Source: Andalucia godoyi
Lineage: Eukaryota > Discoba > Jakobea > Jakobida > Andaluciidae
Direction of reading: 5' to 3'
NCBI GenBank assembly: GCA_009859145.1
Contig: VRVR01000044.1
Location: 178,208 to 242,207 of the forward strand
Length of the DNA: 64,000 bases
The position numbers and the translations under genes were made by a program. Shown piece by piece: positions 1-9,264 of this stretch (position 1 is its first letter; every line of letters begins with the position of its first letter). Below the pieces are notes generated by a model. The model searched no databases. It was not told the origin of the DNA and was given only the letters and a program-made list of their open reading frames with translations.

Positions 1-418
1 CGCGCACTGCTTCTCAACAGTGCTTCTGAGACTGTGCAGCAACATCCATGGCTAGCAGCAGCGGTACCATGCGACGATGCGTGACGATGCGCTGCGCAGA
101 GCAGCGCTACTCGATGAAACGCGCGCAGCTGCGTATCTTTGAAAAGGTGCGCAACCTGTCGGCCGACATGTGTCGATTGTGACGGAGGAGTACACGTCTG
201 AAGCATGCGGCCGTTGCGGGGGAAATCCATCGCAAGTTGTGTGGAAACAAGGTGTGTTTTGTTACCCATCGTGCAAGCACACGCTCGACCGCGATTGGAA
301 CGGCGCGCGCAACATCTACATCTGTGTTAAGAACGTCTCTCATGCCTTCGGCTCCTTCTTCTCGGTTACGGACAGAAAATCATTGGATTTGTTTATCACT
401 AGCATTGATAACATGTAA
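1..418 (+). pseudogene. Fanzor (eukaryotic TnpB-like) nuclease, 3' fragment, broken
   Basis: Fanzors are eukaryotic relatives of the RNA-guided nuclease TnpB. The frame at 170-418 carries the diagnostic C-terminal zinc ribbon and last RuvC block: EEYTSEACGRCG (CxxC), then FCYPSC (Cx3C), then DRDWNGARNIYI with the third catalytic Asp. Upstream, the same frame has stops at about 50 and at 140-142. Family-like sequence in another frame at about 114-173 (KRAQLRIFEKVRNLSADMCR) belongs before the RuvC-II block, so the middle of the gene seems deleted and the junction is out of frame. The DNA at about 308-349 closely resembles the internal remnant in the element at 37851-38299. The gene enters from the left edge, so its 5' part cannot be judged. 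The zinc-ribbon call is firm; the deletion model is inference. Confidence 0.75.
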
Positions 419-431
419 TATTAATAATTGT

Positions 432-3400
432 CTAATGTTTGGAACCGCCATGGGGGCTGTGCCTCCGGAGTGCGGAAGGTGGGTGGTATCTGCCCTGCGT
501 ACCTTCTCTGATCACATTGACAAGCTGCTCCAGCAACACAGGCTTCGACAGGAAGCAGTCAAATCCTGAATTCTGTGCTGCAATCCGATCCTCCTCGAGG
601 GCACTTGCAGTGACCGCGGCAATGTATGGTCGCACGATGCTCCCGACAGACGCGGCCTTGTCACGATGCAGCGTTCGAATGTTGTTGCATGCCTCAAGGC
701 CACCCATCACAGGCATCTGCAGATCAAGCAAGACAACATCAAAGGTCAATGGGCTTAATGCATTGTTCGATGCTGCCATTGCGGTGGTTGGGGATCCAGC
801 AACTTTTAGTGCAGGAACGGAAGACGACTTCCTGGACATGAGGACTTGGTCCAGCGAGTCGGAAAACACGTTCACTGCCTTTTGTCCGTCATCCACAAGA
901 ATATAGTGGACGGACGGCTGCAATCCGAGTTTGCGCAGCATCGCGCCAAGAACCTTTTGGTTGATTGGGTCATCCTCTGCACAGAGCACACGCACAGGCC
1001 TGCTCTTGTTGGAAGCCACTGCAGACGGGAGGACAAGAGACGGAGCGGCAGAAAAAGCGGATGAACAAGAAAGAGACAGACTGGGAACAACCCGAGGACT
1101 TGGGGCCGCGGGACTCGATGAGTTGCCTGCACTCGAAGAACTGCTGGTGCCACTGCTGCTTGACGTGGATCGCTGCTGTGAACGGCCAGACGGTTGTGGT
1201 GCATTCGACTGTCGCTTTGAACTCGGTTTCTTTTCGTGGCCCCTCTTCGAAGCTTCCGACTGGAATTCATTTTCCAAACGCCGTCCTACATCCGGGTGCT
1301 GCAAACCAATGGCTGCGTCGACGGTGAAAGACGCAGGCGGAGGAAGCGCAGTTACAGGGATCTCAATGCGAACTAGAGTTCCCTCATCTTCGGAAGAGTC
1401 AATAAAGACATTGCCACCCAGGCGTTGAACCATCCAGACCACTAACGACAATCCAAAGGAAAAGCTGCGTTTCTGATGCAGAGGGACATCACCATCGCAT
1501 TTCTCTTCGGATGCATAGCCAGGACTTGGAGAGGACGCTGTTGAAGAGGAAAATTGAGATACAGGCGGAGAGAGAGGTGACGCCGTCTTCCCCGTGTTCC
1601 CTGGGGTCAAGCCAAAGCTCGACCGCCCCGCTGAGCTCGAGAACGCTGGCTGATTTGCCACAAAGGAAGCCGCAGACGCCGCCACATTGGAAGCGGTTGC
1701 TGCCGACGCCGATGCCGAAGCTACATTGTTCGTTGACAAGGACAGGTTCCGGAAGGAACCATGTTTTGAGCCGACTGACGTTGTCGCACTCATCGGCGGT
1801 GCCGAGTCGGACGAGAAGGACGCCGGATCCTGCTGTGGAAACTGTTGTCCGGCGACGTTTGGAGCAACAGCATCTGGTCGAGGGTCCGCTGCACGCCCGT
1901 GGTCAATCGAAACATTTTGAAGTGTGGATCCGAGAACCTCAAGATGCTCGAGTTCGAGTTGTGAAAGGCCAAATCCGTCATCCCGGATCGAAATTTGCAA
2001 GTTCATCTTCTCCGCTGCCTCATCTGCAGGGGAGGACGGTTCCAGTTGCGTCGGGCCAGCCGACTCATCAGAGGCACACGGGGCTACATGAACTGCAATC
2101 TCCACGAGCCGGGACTTGGACGACCGGAATGCAACGCTCAGCACATTCGCTAAGCACAGTCCAAGGCGACTTCCGTCCACGCGTATCCTATCCGGCACGT
2201 CCGGAGAAATCACGCACTGAACCCTGACAGGAGGCACTGGATCTTGCGCTTCAAGCTGCTGCAAACCATCAGAATCGTTCCCAGTCTCTGTGTCCCGAAT
2301 CGACGGTTCACTGTCGCAGTCGGATTCGGAGGACCGACACAGTCCCAGCCTTTTGCCTGCCAAAGCGGGCCTCAAGGCCGCATCGGGACTCGAATCTTCC
2401 TGACGTGACACTTCTGTACAAAACGAACCTTGCAATGACGAGGCAGGGGATGCCGGAGAGGGGTCTGTCAGAATCTTCGAAATCACTTCCCCTGACGCAA
2501 CATCTGCTTCAGAATACCGAGCATGCACATTTCTGGCAAGATTCAATGCCTGTCGAATCATCGTACGAATATCGACGACTTCGTTCAAGACCGAGAGCGT
2601 GCCGGAGGCCAGTTTTGCAAAAGCAATGAGATTTTCGAAAATCAACAGAATTTCATCTGCTGCACTCGACACATGCGAGACATGCTGCCGAACGTAGGGC
2701 AACTGCATGGCAGGTTCTTCGAGCGACAGCAGCTCGACAGAACCCCGTATTGCATGAATTGGGGTCCTCACTTCCTCTCCGATCGCAGACAGGAACGCAT
2801 CTCTGGTTGCCAACTGTTTGTTCTTGCGTATCTCGTCTTCCTTTTGAGCAGTAATATCCCTACCAATCACGTATTCATACACTGGCTCTGCCGACAAACT
2901 TGAAGAAACTCCTATACGCGCGCCTGCAGAATCACGATCTTTTGCTTCCGAAGTGCCGACGCTTGTCCAGGACATCCAAATAACAGAGCCATCCTTCCTC
3001 CGGACGCGGTTTTCTCGATAGGACGGCTTGTCGATACCGTATTGCTTCGTCATTTCGACATCCGAGTCCACAACGAATCTCAAAAACGAGCCGTTGCGTA
3101 TCTCCTCAATAGGATAGCCAATGGTGTTCGCCAGTGACTGATTGCAAAACACAACTGAATAGGTTTGCTGGTTGGCAACAACGAAGCTCTCTGATGAATT
3201 AGTCCAAAATTTGCGAAGCATGTCCTGCTCCCGTTCCAGCGACAAGACTTTGCTCACGTCACTACAAACGGCTGTCCAGATCCCGAGATCGGGGATCCGC
3301 CGACAGTTCCATCGAACAATGACCTCTCTGCCCGATCGAAGACGATACCTTACATCCAAGTCTTTGACCACATCTTGACCGGCAAACATATGCTGGCAGT

Positions 3401-4502
3401 CGTCCAAGGGGGATCGGTTCTCGTAGTCGTTCCACTCTCCAGTGTGGAAATTGAGAGTCCCAACAACCAGCCGCACGATTCCATGCCCAAGCAGTTCTTC
3501 TTTGGTCGAATCCAGCATGTGGCACATCGTGGAGTTAATGTCGAGGATACGCAGTGAGTGGTCTTCGAGAATGACAGCGCCATTCACGGTTCCGTGCCAG
3601 AAATTCTTCGCTACTTGCAAAAAATGCTTGTCTGACTCGAAGAAATCCATTTGTCGCATGCACACCACAGCAACATCATTTTTCTGCGGATATGATAGTG
3701 TGACAGAGAACTTTGCTCCTCGGAAGAGAAGTTCGCGAGGTCCAAACAAGGTGTCGAAGCGCGAGAAATCCAATGCCAAGAAACTCACCAGACCTTCCAC
3801 AAACGTCGGATCTCGGAACGCCACGTTCAATTCAAAACACCCGGTGCACGGGACGTGCAACAGCGAAACGGCAGTGTGATTTAGAAACAATGTACGTTGC
3901 CGAGTGCGGTCGATTACAACAACGGCGTCCGGGATGTTATTATACAGTTCGAAGCCAGTCATGACCAATTCTGGAACGGCATGATTTCGTGCTGCCGTTG
4001 CTGGGGCGGATTTTCCCAGAGCCGCAGCATCAGCTGACCCGCCAGTTCCTGTCGACTCGCTGAGCACTCTTGCCGGTACTAGTACTTGCTCAGGCGGGGC
4101 GATGCCGCTGTCCGAGTCACTTGGCTGCCGAAAACAGGAGAAAATGACAATTGCATTCTGCGTAGAGACATCGATGGACACGTAGATGCGGGCCATGCAA
4201 AGCGGGCCGGTTTCTGAAAATGCAGGGATCCGGAGCAGCACTTCCGTGTCAAAACCCGAGAGATTCACGGCATTGAGGACCACTTGTGACCAACTGATTC
4301 CTGGAAACAGCTTTGCAGCAGTCAGACTCGGCAGGTCCACACAATCAACCCCCTTCGACTGAGCATCCTGAGTCCGAAATAACTTCTCTCGAAGGCGAGA
4401 GTTTGCATAGACAGGGCTTCCAGAACGAGTAAACAGTCCAGCAGGAAGCGGCAGTTCCGCGAGAAAATGCTCGACATTCGGCAGTGACAGCCCAGACGAC
4501 AT
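432..4502 (-). CDS. PAS-domain hybrid histidine kinase with degenerate kinase core and intact receiver
   Basis: 1356 residues from the ATG at 4502; the open frame runs to 4535 only through a GTG. Several PAS-like blocks (about residues 180-550) precede a HisKA-like helix, a GHKL-like ATPase region broken by Ser/Pro/Asn-rich inserts, and a C-terminal receiver (about 1168-1340). The H-box reads FLSAIGEEVRTPIHAI, with Glu576 where the phosphoaccepting His should be. The N-box reads NVLSVA, with Val where the Mg-binding Asn is expected. The G1 box DDGFGLS is present. The receiver has its acidic pair (EDD), phosphoacceptor Asp1260 (LLDLQMPVMGG), Thr1298 and Lys1320. I infer a pseudokinase scaffold or sensor with a working receiver fed by another kinase. 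The family call is secure; loss of kinase activity is inferred from the missing residues. Confidence 0.88.
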   Translation of the reverse strand: MSSGLSLPNVEHFLAELPLPAGLFTRSGSPVYANSRLREKLFRTQDAQSKGVDCVDLPSLTAAKLFPGISWSQVVLNAVNLSGFDTEVLLRIPAFSETGPLCMARIYVSIDVSTQNAIVIFSCFRQPSDSDSGIAPPEQVLVPARVLSESTGTGGSADAAALGKSAPATAARNHAVPELVMTGFELYNNIPDAVVVIDRTRQRTLFLNHTAVSLLHVPCTGCFELNVAFRDPTFVEGLVSFLALDFSRFDTLFGPRELLFRGAKFSVTLSYPQKNDVAVVCMRQMDFFESDKHFLQVAKNFWHGTVNGAVILEDHSLRILDINSTMCHMLDSTKEELLGHGIVRLVVGTLNFHTGEWNDYENRSPLDDCQHMFAGQDVVKDLDVRYRLRSGREVIVRWNCRRIPDLGIWTAVCSDVSKVLSLEREQDMLRKFWTNSSESFVVANQQTYSVVFCNQSLANTIGYPIEEIRNGSFLRFVVDSDVEMTKQYGIDKPSYRENRVRRKDGSVIWMSWTSVGTSEAKDRDSAGARIGVSSSLSAEPVYEYVIGRDITAQKEDEIRKNKQLATRDAFLSAIGEEVRTPIHAIRGSVELLSLEEPAMQLPYVRQHVSHVSSAADEILLIFENLIAFAKLASGTLSVLNEVVDIRTMIRQALNLARNVHARYSEADVASGEVISKILTDPSPASPASSLQGSFCTEVSRQEDSSPDAALRPALAGKRLGLCRSSESDCDSEPSIRDTETGNDSDGLQQLEAQDPVPPVRVQCVISPDVPDRIRVDGSRLGLCLANVLSVAFRSSKSRLVEIAVHVAPCASDESAGPTQLEPSSPADEAAEKMNLQISIRDDGFGLSQLELEHLEVLGSTLQNVSIDHGRAADPRPDAVAPNVAGQQFPQQDPASFSSDSAPPMSATTSVGSKHGSFRNLSLSTNNVASASASAATASNVAASAASFVANQPAFSSSAGRSSFGLTPGNTGKTASPLSPPVSQFSSSTASSPSPGYASEEKCDGDVPLHQKRSFSFGLSLVVWMVQRLGGNVFIDSSEDEGTLVRIEIPVTALPPPASFTVDAAIGLQHPDVGRRLENEFQSEASKRGHEKKPSSKRQSNAPQPSGRSQQRSTSSSSGTSSSSSAGNSSSPAAPSPRVVPSLSLSCSSAFSAAPSLVLPSAVASNKSRPVRVLCAEDDPINQKVLGAMLRKLGLQPSVHYILVDDGQKAVNVFSDSLDQVLMSRKSSSVPALKVAGSPTTAMAASNNALSPLTFDVVLLDLQMPVMGGLEACNNIRTLHRDKAASVGSIVRPYIAAVTASALEEDRIAAQNSGFDCFLSKPVLLEQLVNVIREGTQGRYHPPSALRRHSPHGGSKH

Positions 4503-4757
4503 CCCAACGCTCTCCGACGCTCTCCAACAGTCCACTCTCTCCTCAAATCAGCCCTGCAGCAGGATGACGAAGAAAGTCGAAAGACAAAATGAAAACCAAA
4601 AAAATATGCCCAAAAACTACTCAAGCCGAAACCCCAAATCCAACAAGTCAGTCAGTCCGATTTTGTTTCTGACGTACGTAGCAAACAATCCAACGTTCAC
4701 AGACCAAGTGTTTCACTGCTCGTTTCAAGATAAGAAGTGGCGATGACGACAACGACG

Positions 4758-4788
<31 letters not shown>

Positions 4789-5394
4789 ACAAAAAAAATA
4801 GACGAATGAAAAGGGTATTTAATTTGATGTAGTGATTAGAAAGAGAAGAATACAATGACGCCATATATGTATATATATATATATATTTCCTTTTCCTTTT
4901 TCCTTTTTCCTTTTTCCCTCCCCTTTTTACTTTCTTTCATCTCGACACTTTGGGACGTTCCGGCATTCGACTTGGGGCCGTAGCAAATGGCGTCTATGAA
5001 CGAGTGGTATCAGTAGCGTAAAGGCCATTTCATCGCACAAGGAAAAACGGAAGATCCGAGAAGAAAAGAAGCGACCGGCGAGACACGACTTGGTGAGGGC
5101 TGATCGTATGCTCCGGCAGAGCAGCAGCATGGGTCTGCTCGTTTATATGAGTGTGTGCTTGTTCGAGTTGGATTCTTGCCGCACTGCCGTACTTGTCGCT
5201 GATCAGCTCCGACACGTCGGACAAATCCCGTCGTCCCAGAGCGGCAAAACTGCCGACCAGAGCGCCCGCTGTTTTTCTCGGTTGGTTTGTTGTTCCTAAT
5301 CCATTTTTTTTTGTTTGGGCCTTTGGGTTTTTGGGTTTTTGGGTTTGGGTTTTGGTTTGCTCTCGCTTCTCGGTGGCTTGTCGGAACAAAAGGG
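4503..5394. other. Intergenic region with CA, TA and pyrimidine simple repeats
   Basis: This stretch lies 5' of the histidine kinase and of the small ORF at 5395. It has a (CA)n run at about 4758-4784, a (TA)n run near 4864-4886, and TTTCCTTTTT pyrimidine repeats at about 4887-4930. No protein or RNA gene is supported. The frames crossing 5010-5465 have repetitive, non-protein-like composition. Confidence 0.6.
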
Positions 5395-5571
5395 ATGAAT
5401 GACACAGATGCCGAGCTCATGAGAAAAGTACAGGCTCTCTCCCGCGAGGAGCGCAGGAGGATCATCTACTGCATCAACAAGCAGAGATCGGATGCAGAAA
5501 AAGAGGCGTTTGAACGGTACCGACGCTCCAAACAAGCCGGTGATTCTGTGAATGGAGACTTTGCTGTGTAA
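5395..5571 (+). CDS. Small hypothetical protein, 58 residues
   Basis: The ATG at 5395 opens a 58-codon frame, and an AATAAA lies about 20 bases after the stop. The peptide is charged and probably one long helix, with a segment reading REERRRIIYCINKQRSDAE. Upstream in-frame sequence is an implausible Phe/Gly/Trp-rich translation of a G/T repeat, so the internal ATG is preferred. I do not recognise the family. The compact, helix-compatible composition and the polyadenylation signal are the only support, and it could be a chance frame. Confidence 0.4.
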   Translation: MNDTDAELMRKVQALSREERRRIIYCINKQRSDAEKEAFERYRRSKQAGDSVNGDFAV

Positions 5572-5674
5572 TCGGAAATGCAAGACACGAAAAATAAAGG
5601 AAAAAGAAAACAGAGCAAGAAACTGAGTGTGGTTCTTAAAGAAAATGTGGCAAATCCATTTTTTCTACATTTAT

Positions 5675-7243
5675 TTATGTGTTGCTGCTAATGCCATGGC
5701 CATTTCCGTTGCTTCTGCTGGTTGTAACGGGGCTCGGTTGGGAGCTTTCGATGATGCGGAAGGAACAGGGTGACGACGACGACGACGAACGCTCGGTGTT
5801 TTCGTCGTGCTGGTGGTGGTGATGATGGGCTTTGGTGTCGTCAAAGCAGGGCACCGTTCCCGGACGAGTCCGCGTGACCCACGGTGGACGGAACACGAAG
5901 CAGCAAAGGTTCCTCGCGAGATCCATAATCCCCCAGTTTTCGGGGACCTTGACGAGACGGAAGCTCTGTGCGACACTGTGGGACCTGGCAAACATGTTCA
6001 TGTAGGCTGTGACGGCATTCCTCATGCCTCCGTCCACGATGCTGTCCTTTGCAACGACGAACCGAATCAGAATCCGGTCTGCATCGTCGCCTTGTACGGA
6101 GACCACGGCAGCGGACCAGTCTTTTGCAAGCGCTGTGCGGCACTGTGTCAAGCACTCGTGCATCAATGCTCGCGTAGGGAGACTGGCGGACTTTTCCGCA
6201 CTCGATTTGAACGGGCCTGCCAGGATCTTTGCATCTTCAATCAGCTTGTTCTTCACAATCTCTTGATGAATGAGATGGACAGGGTTAGGGATGTAATCCG
6301 GATGAGGAGCGACGGGTCCTCCGTGTCCAACTGCTGGCACAAACGATCGAATGTGCCCAGCCGCCTTCACCTTTTCGTGGTTCTGTCTGAGCTCCTGACG
6401 CCTTTGCTCCTTCAGTCCCATTTCAACTGCCTGTGGCACATATTCCGGCAACGAAAACAGACCTGGAATCCCAGACTTTCGAGTTGGCGAAACACACCGT
6501 TGTGGATTCGAAAAGACTGATTTCCCAGTTGCACTCAGCTTGCTTGCACGTCCACCACCACCACCACCACCACCACCACCACCACCACCACCACTACTAC
6601 TACTACTGCCAGCATCACCGACGATCACTGGTCCGTCTGTTGACAGAGCCATACTAGACACACGGACACCCGATGCCGTCGAATTCATGGATGCTGAGAC
6701 AGGCGGAGATGGCGGAGGACTAGAAGACACAATCAAGCTTGGCTGGATCCCTAGCCATGGCTCCTGTTTTCTCCCCACTGGCGCTCGTCCGTTCAAGGGA
6801 GAAACAGCCACGACCATCTCTACTTCTCGATCGAACGCCGCATTGGTGCCGTCCAGCTCCGCAATACCGGTATGCTGCATAGCAAGCTGTGTATCGGACT
6901 GATAGCCGTGGTCGTATATGCAGCTAAACACGTTCTGCGTTCTCGAGAGCACTTCGCGGTGGTGTTCCGTATCCTGAATCTTGATCTCTCGAACCAGAGA
7001 TCGCTTCATCTCGGACTTGAACTCCGGCTTAATCACTTCGGGAATCGACTTTGTCAGCGACGTAAAATTGGAAGGAACAAACGCCTGCTGGATGACCTCG
7101 CATTCCGTATTGATATAATCCGGCAGCACTATACCATTTGAGAAAAACAAGTCGGAGAAAACACAACGAACAACAGATCCAAAATATGCATTAGTACTGG
7201 TAACGGGTGACAACGGTGATGAGGACGATGACGACATGTTCAT
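5675..7243 (-). CDS. Hypothetical protein with poly-Gly and low-complexity tracts
   Basis: 522 residues from the ATG at 7243; the frame reaches 7255 only via TTG. An ordered N-terminal third (about 20-150) is followed by a Ser/Pro linker with a run of about 14 glycines (the CCA/CCG repeat at 6548-6600). A conserved-looking block follows (HIRSFVPAVGHGGPVAPHPD, then YIPNP and GPFKSS), then an alpha/beta-looking C-terminal domain, then a His-rich tail. No catalytic motif is visible. The Pro/His/Gly block faintly recalls short repeats in some cilia-associated proteins, too weakly to name. It is divergent from the WD40 gene to the right. Confidence 0.7.
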   Translation of the reverse strand: MNMSSSSSSPLSPVTSTNAYFGSVVRCVFSDLFFSNGIVLPDYINTECEVIQQAFVPSNFTSLTKSIPEVIKPEFKSEMKRSLVREIKIQDTEHHREVLSRTQNVFSCIYDHGYQSDTQLAMQHTGIAELDGTNAAFDREVEMVVAVSPLNGRAPVGRKQEPWLGIQPSLIVSSSPPPSPPVSASMNSTASGVRVSSMALSTDGPVIVGDAGSSSSSGGGGGGGGGGGGGGRASKLSATGKSVFSNPQRCVSPTRKSGIPGLFSLPEYVPQAVEMGLKEQRRQELRQNHEKVKAAGHIRSFVPAVGHGGPVAPHPDYIPNPVHLIHQEIVKNKLIEDAKILAGPFKSSAEKSASLPTRALMHECLTQCRTALAKDWSAAVVSVQGDDADRILIRFVVAKDSIVDGGMRNAVTAYMNMFARSHSVAQSFRLVKVPENWGIMDLARNLCCFVFRPPWVTRTRPGTVPCFDDTKAHHHHHQHDENTERSSSSSSPCSFRIIESSQPSPVTTSRSNGNGHGISSNT

Positions 7244-7878
7244 AGTCGAGTACAAACACTACCAAAATTTTAAAAAACAAAAATAACAACTATATAATAA
7301 AATAAAGAGGAAAAAATAATGATGCAAAAAAAAACAAAAAAAACATACGTGACGCGGTGTTCGGTAATGCATAGTGTGGAAGCTTCCCACTTCTTCCTGA
7401 ATTCAAATGTGTGACGGAAGCAGGAGCACTCAGATCTCCACTCATTCTCCCTTTAATAGAACAAAGAGCGGGCTCTTTTTCTTCTGACTTGGCTGCCCCC
7501 CAAGAAGCGAAATCCAGAGAATAAACAATAACGATTGGAATAACAACAATCAGAATCCAAAAAATAAAAAAGAAAAGAAAAGAAAAGAAAAGAGAAGAAA
7601 AGTTGGCTCTCGCGGCAATTGGCGGGGTGGGGAGGACGTGCAATTGGCCCCTGCCGTAGTTTGCACTCGCCAGAAACCCGAATGGCGGGGAAAAATCATT
7701 CCGAGAAATTGCCCGATTCTCCTTACAGCTTTTCTGTACACTGCGCTTACAGTCGGCAGCAATCAGAAACGAGCGCACTTTTTAGTTTCCTGCTTTTGGT
7801 GATTTCTTCATCTGATGTTTTTTCATCTGCAATTCTTTTCGATTCCATCTTCATGTGACTCACACAGCACAGCACACC

Positions 7879-7912
<34 letters not shown>

Positions 7913-7938
7913 GAATAAGAAGGGAAAAGAAGGCAGAA
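7244..7938. other. Divergent promoter region
   Basis: This 0.7-kb region separates the divergent orphan gene and the WD40 gene. It is A-rich at 7260-7350 and 7557-7605 (AAAAG repeats), with a (CA)n run at about 7882-7911 just before the WD40 start. The ATG at 7855 would translate the CA repeat into Thr-His repeats, so it is not taken as a start. No RNA gene seen. Confidence 0.5.
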
Positions 7939-9162
7939 ATGGACGACGATCGAATAGTTGCAATTGTGGCGCAGTTTCTTGAAGAGCGAGGATTCAAAGA
8001 AACGTTGGCATCACTGACCGTGGAATATGGACAAGAGCCGAACGCCGAGCTTGTTTCTCGAGGCTCTGAGCTTATTGCGCGCTTGACGTCCGACTATGAC
8101 CGCGAGCTTGCTGCAGAACTGGAGGGTCTTTCTGTGGACGGTGGCATGGGGTTTTCCGCAAACGCGAGAAGCGACGCTTCGAAATCAATGTCGTTTGCAG
8201 AACTTGACGCCAGGCCGTCTTCTGCACCTGTCTCCACGCTTCGGTACTGCATGAAGGACTACCACAAAGGAAACATGCTTTGCGTCAAGTTCATGGAGTC
8301 AGGAGGCCAAGACCTTGTTCTTACGGGTGGGGCAGACAAACAGGTCTGCATAGTGGATTATGAGAATTCGAGCGTGCGGTCGTCGTTGAACGGGTTCCAA
8401 TCTGCGGTGTTGGAAGTCGATTTGCATCCCGTGCAGAAAAAAAAGATGCTTGCGGCAGAAATGGCTGGGTTTTTCTCGACGTTTGATCTCGAGACTGGGA
8501 CGAGGCTGTTTGCAGAAAAGTACTCCATCAAGTACATAAACCGATGTGTGTTTTCGCCAGATGGGAAGTACTTTGCAGTTGGATCGTACGACCATACTGT
8601 TGCTGTCTACTCCGCGGAGGACATGAGCAATCCTGCTCGGATTCGCGACTTTAAGTTCCCCTCCACTGTCGAGTCCATGGTATTTACGCCCGACTCCAGA
8701 ACGTTGATTGCTGCCGTTCGAGATGACTGCTACTTGAGCTACATCCAGATGGCCACCATGACCATCGACAAGGTGAACATGAATGCCAACGGAGACGAAC
8801 ACTGCTCGTTCAACATCATGGATCTTGTCGTGCATCCAGAAGGCAAGTACTTGCTGTCGTGCACAGACCGCTCGCGCCTCATCATGACGACGACGGACAG
8901 GGCCTTGCACGCAAGAAACTTCTATGGCTGCGTCAACGACGAGTATTCGATGCCGCGGTGCGCTTTTGATCCGAAGAAGGAATACGTGTACGCGTCGAGT
9001 CAGGACCGCAAGGTGTATGTGTGGGATGTCTTTAATCAAAGCGTCGTACAGAAGTTGGATCACGATGGTGAGATTGTGCGAGACATTGATTTGCACCCGT
9101 CCGGCAACCTCCTGGCGACGGTTGGATTTGGAAAGACGCTCCGCATTTTCCACAGAGCATAA
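7939..9162 (+). CDS. LisH-WD40 repeat protein
   Basis: 407 residues. The N-terminus (DDRIVAIVAQFLEERGFKET) is a LisH dimerisation motif, and WD40 blades fill about residues 95-405, visible as LTGGADKQVCIVD, FSPDGKYFAVGSYDHTVAVY, YASSQDRKVYVWDVF and IDLHPSGNLLATVGFGKTLR. LisH plus a propeller is typical of scaffold proteins in ubiquitin ligases, chromatin complexes or dynein regulation. I cannot assign one orthologue. The start at 7939 puts LisH at the extreme N-terminus, its usual place. The gene is convergent with MLH1, whose stop lies about 100 bases away. Confidence 0.88.
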   Translation: MDDDRIVAIVAQFLEERGFKETLASLTVEYGQEPNAELVSRGSELIARLTSDYDRELAAELEGLSVDGGMGFSANARSDASKSMSFAELDARPSSAPVSTLRYCMKDYHKGNMLCVKFMESGGQDLVLTGGADKQVCIVDYENSSVRSSLNGFQSAVLEVDLHPVQKKKMLAAEMAGFFSTFDLETGTRLFAEKYSIKYINRCVFSPDGKYFAVGSYDHTVAVYSAEDMSNPARIRDFKFPSTVESMVFTPDSRTLIAAVRDDCYLSYIQMATMTIDKVNMNANGDEHCSFNIMDLVVHPEGKYLLSCTDRSRLIMTTTDRALHARNFYGCVNDEYSMPRCAFDPKKEYVYASSQDRKVYVWDVFNQSVVQKLDHDGEIVRDIDLHPSGNLLATVGFGKTLRIFHRA

Positions 9163-9264
9163 AAATTTCGCACGATTAGAACGATTGCTTTCCTCCTGTA
9201 ATCCATCTCCTGTTCTCTCTCCTGCTTCATGCGTGCGTGCACAGTCCGCAGCGCAATCCAGCAA

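Noticed and set aside
7855-7938. 28-residue N-terminal extension of the WD40 protein
   Set aside because: It encodes only Thr-His repeats from the (CA)n microsatellite, and LisH motifs normally sit at the extreme N-terminus.
8299-9264. 321-codon minus-strand frame across the WD40 gene
   Set aside because: Antisense of WD40 repeats; composition is Arg/His/Val-rich and lacks motifs.
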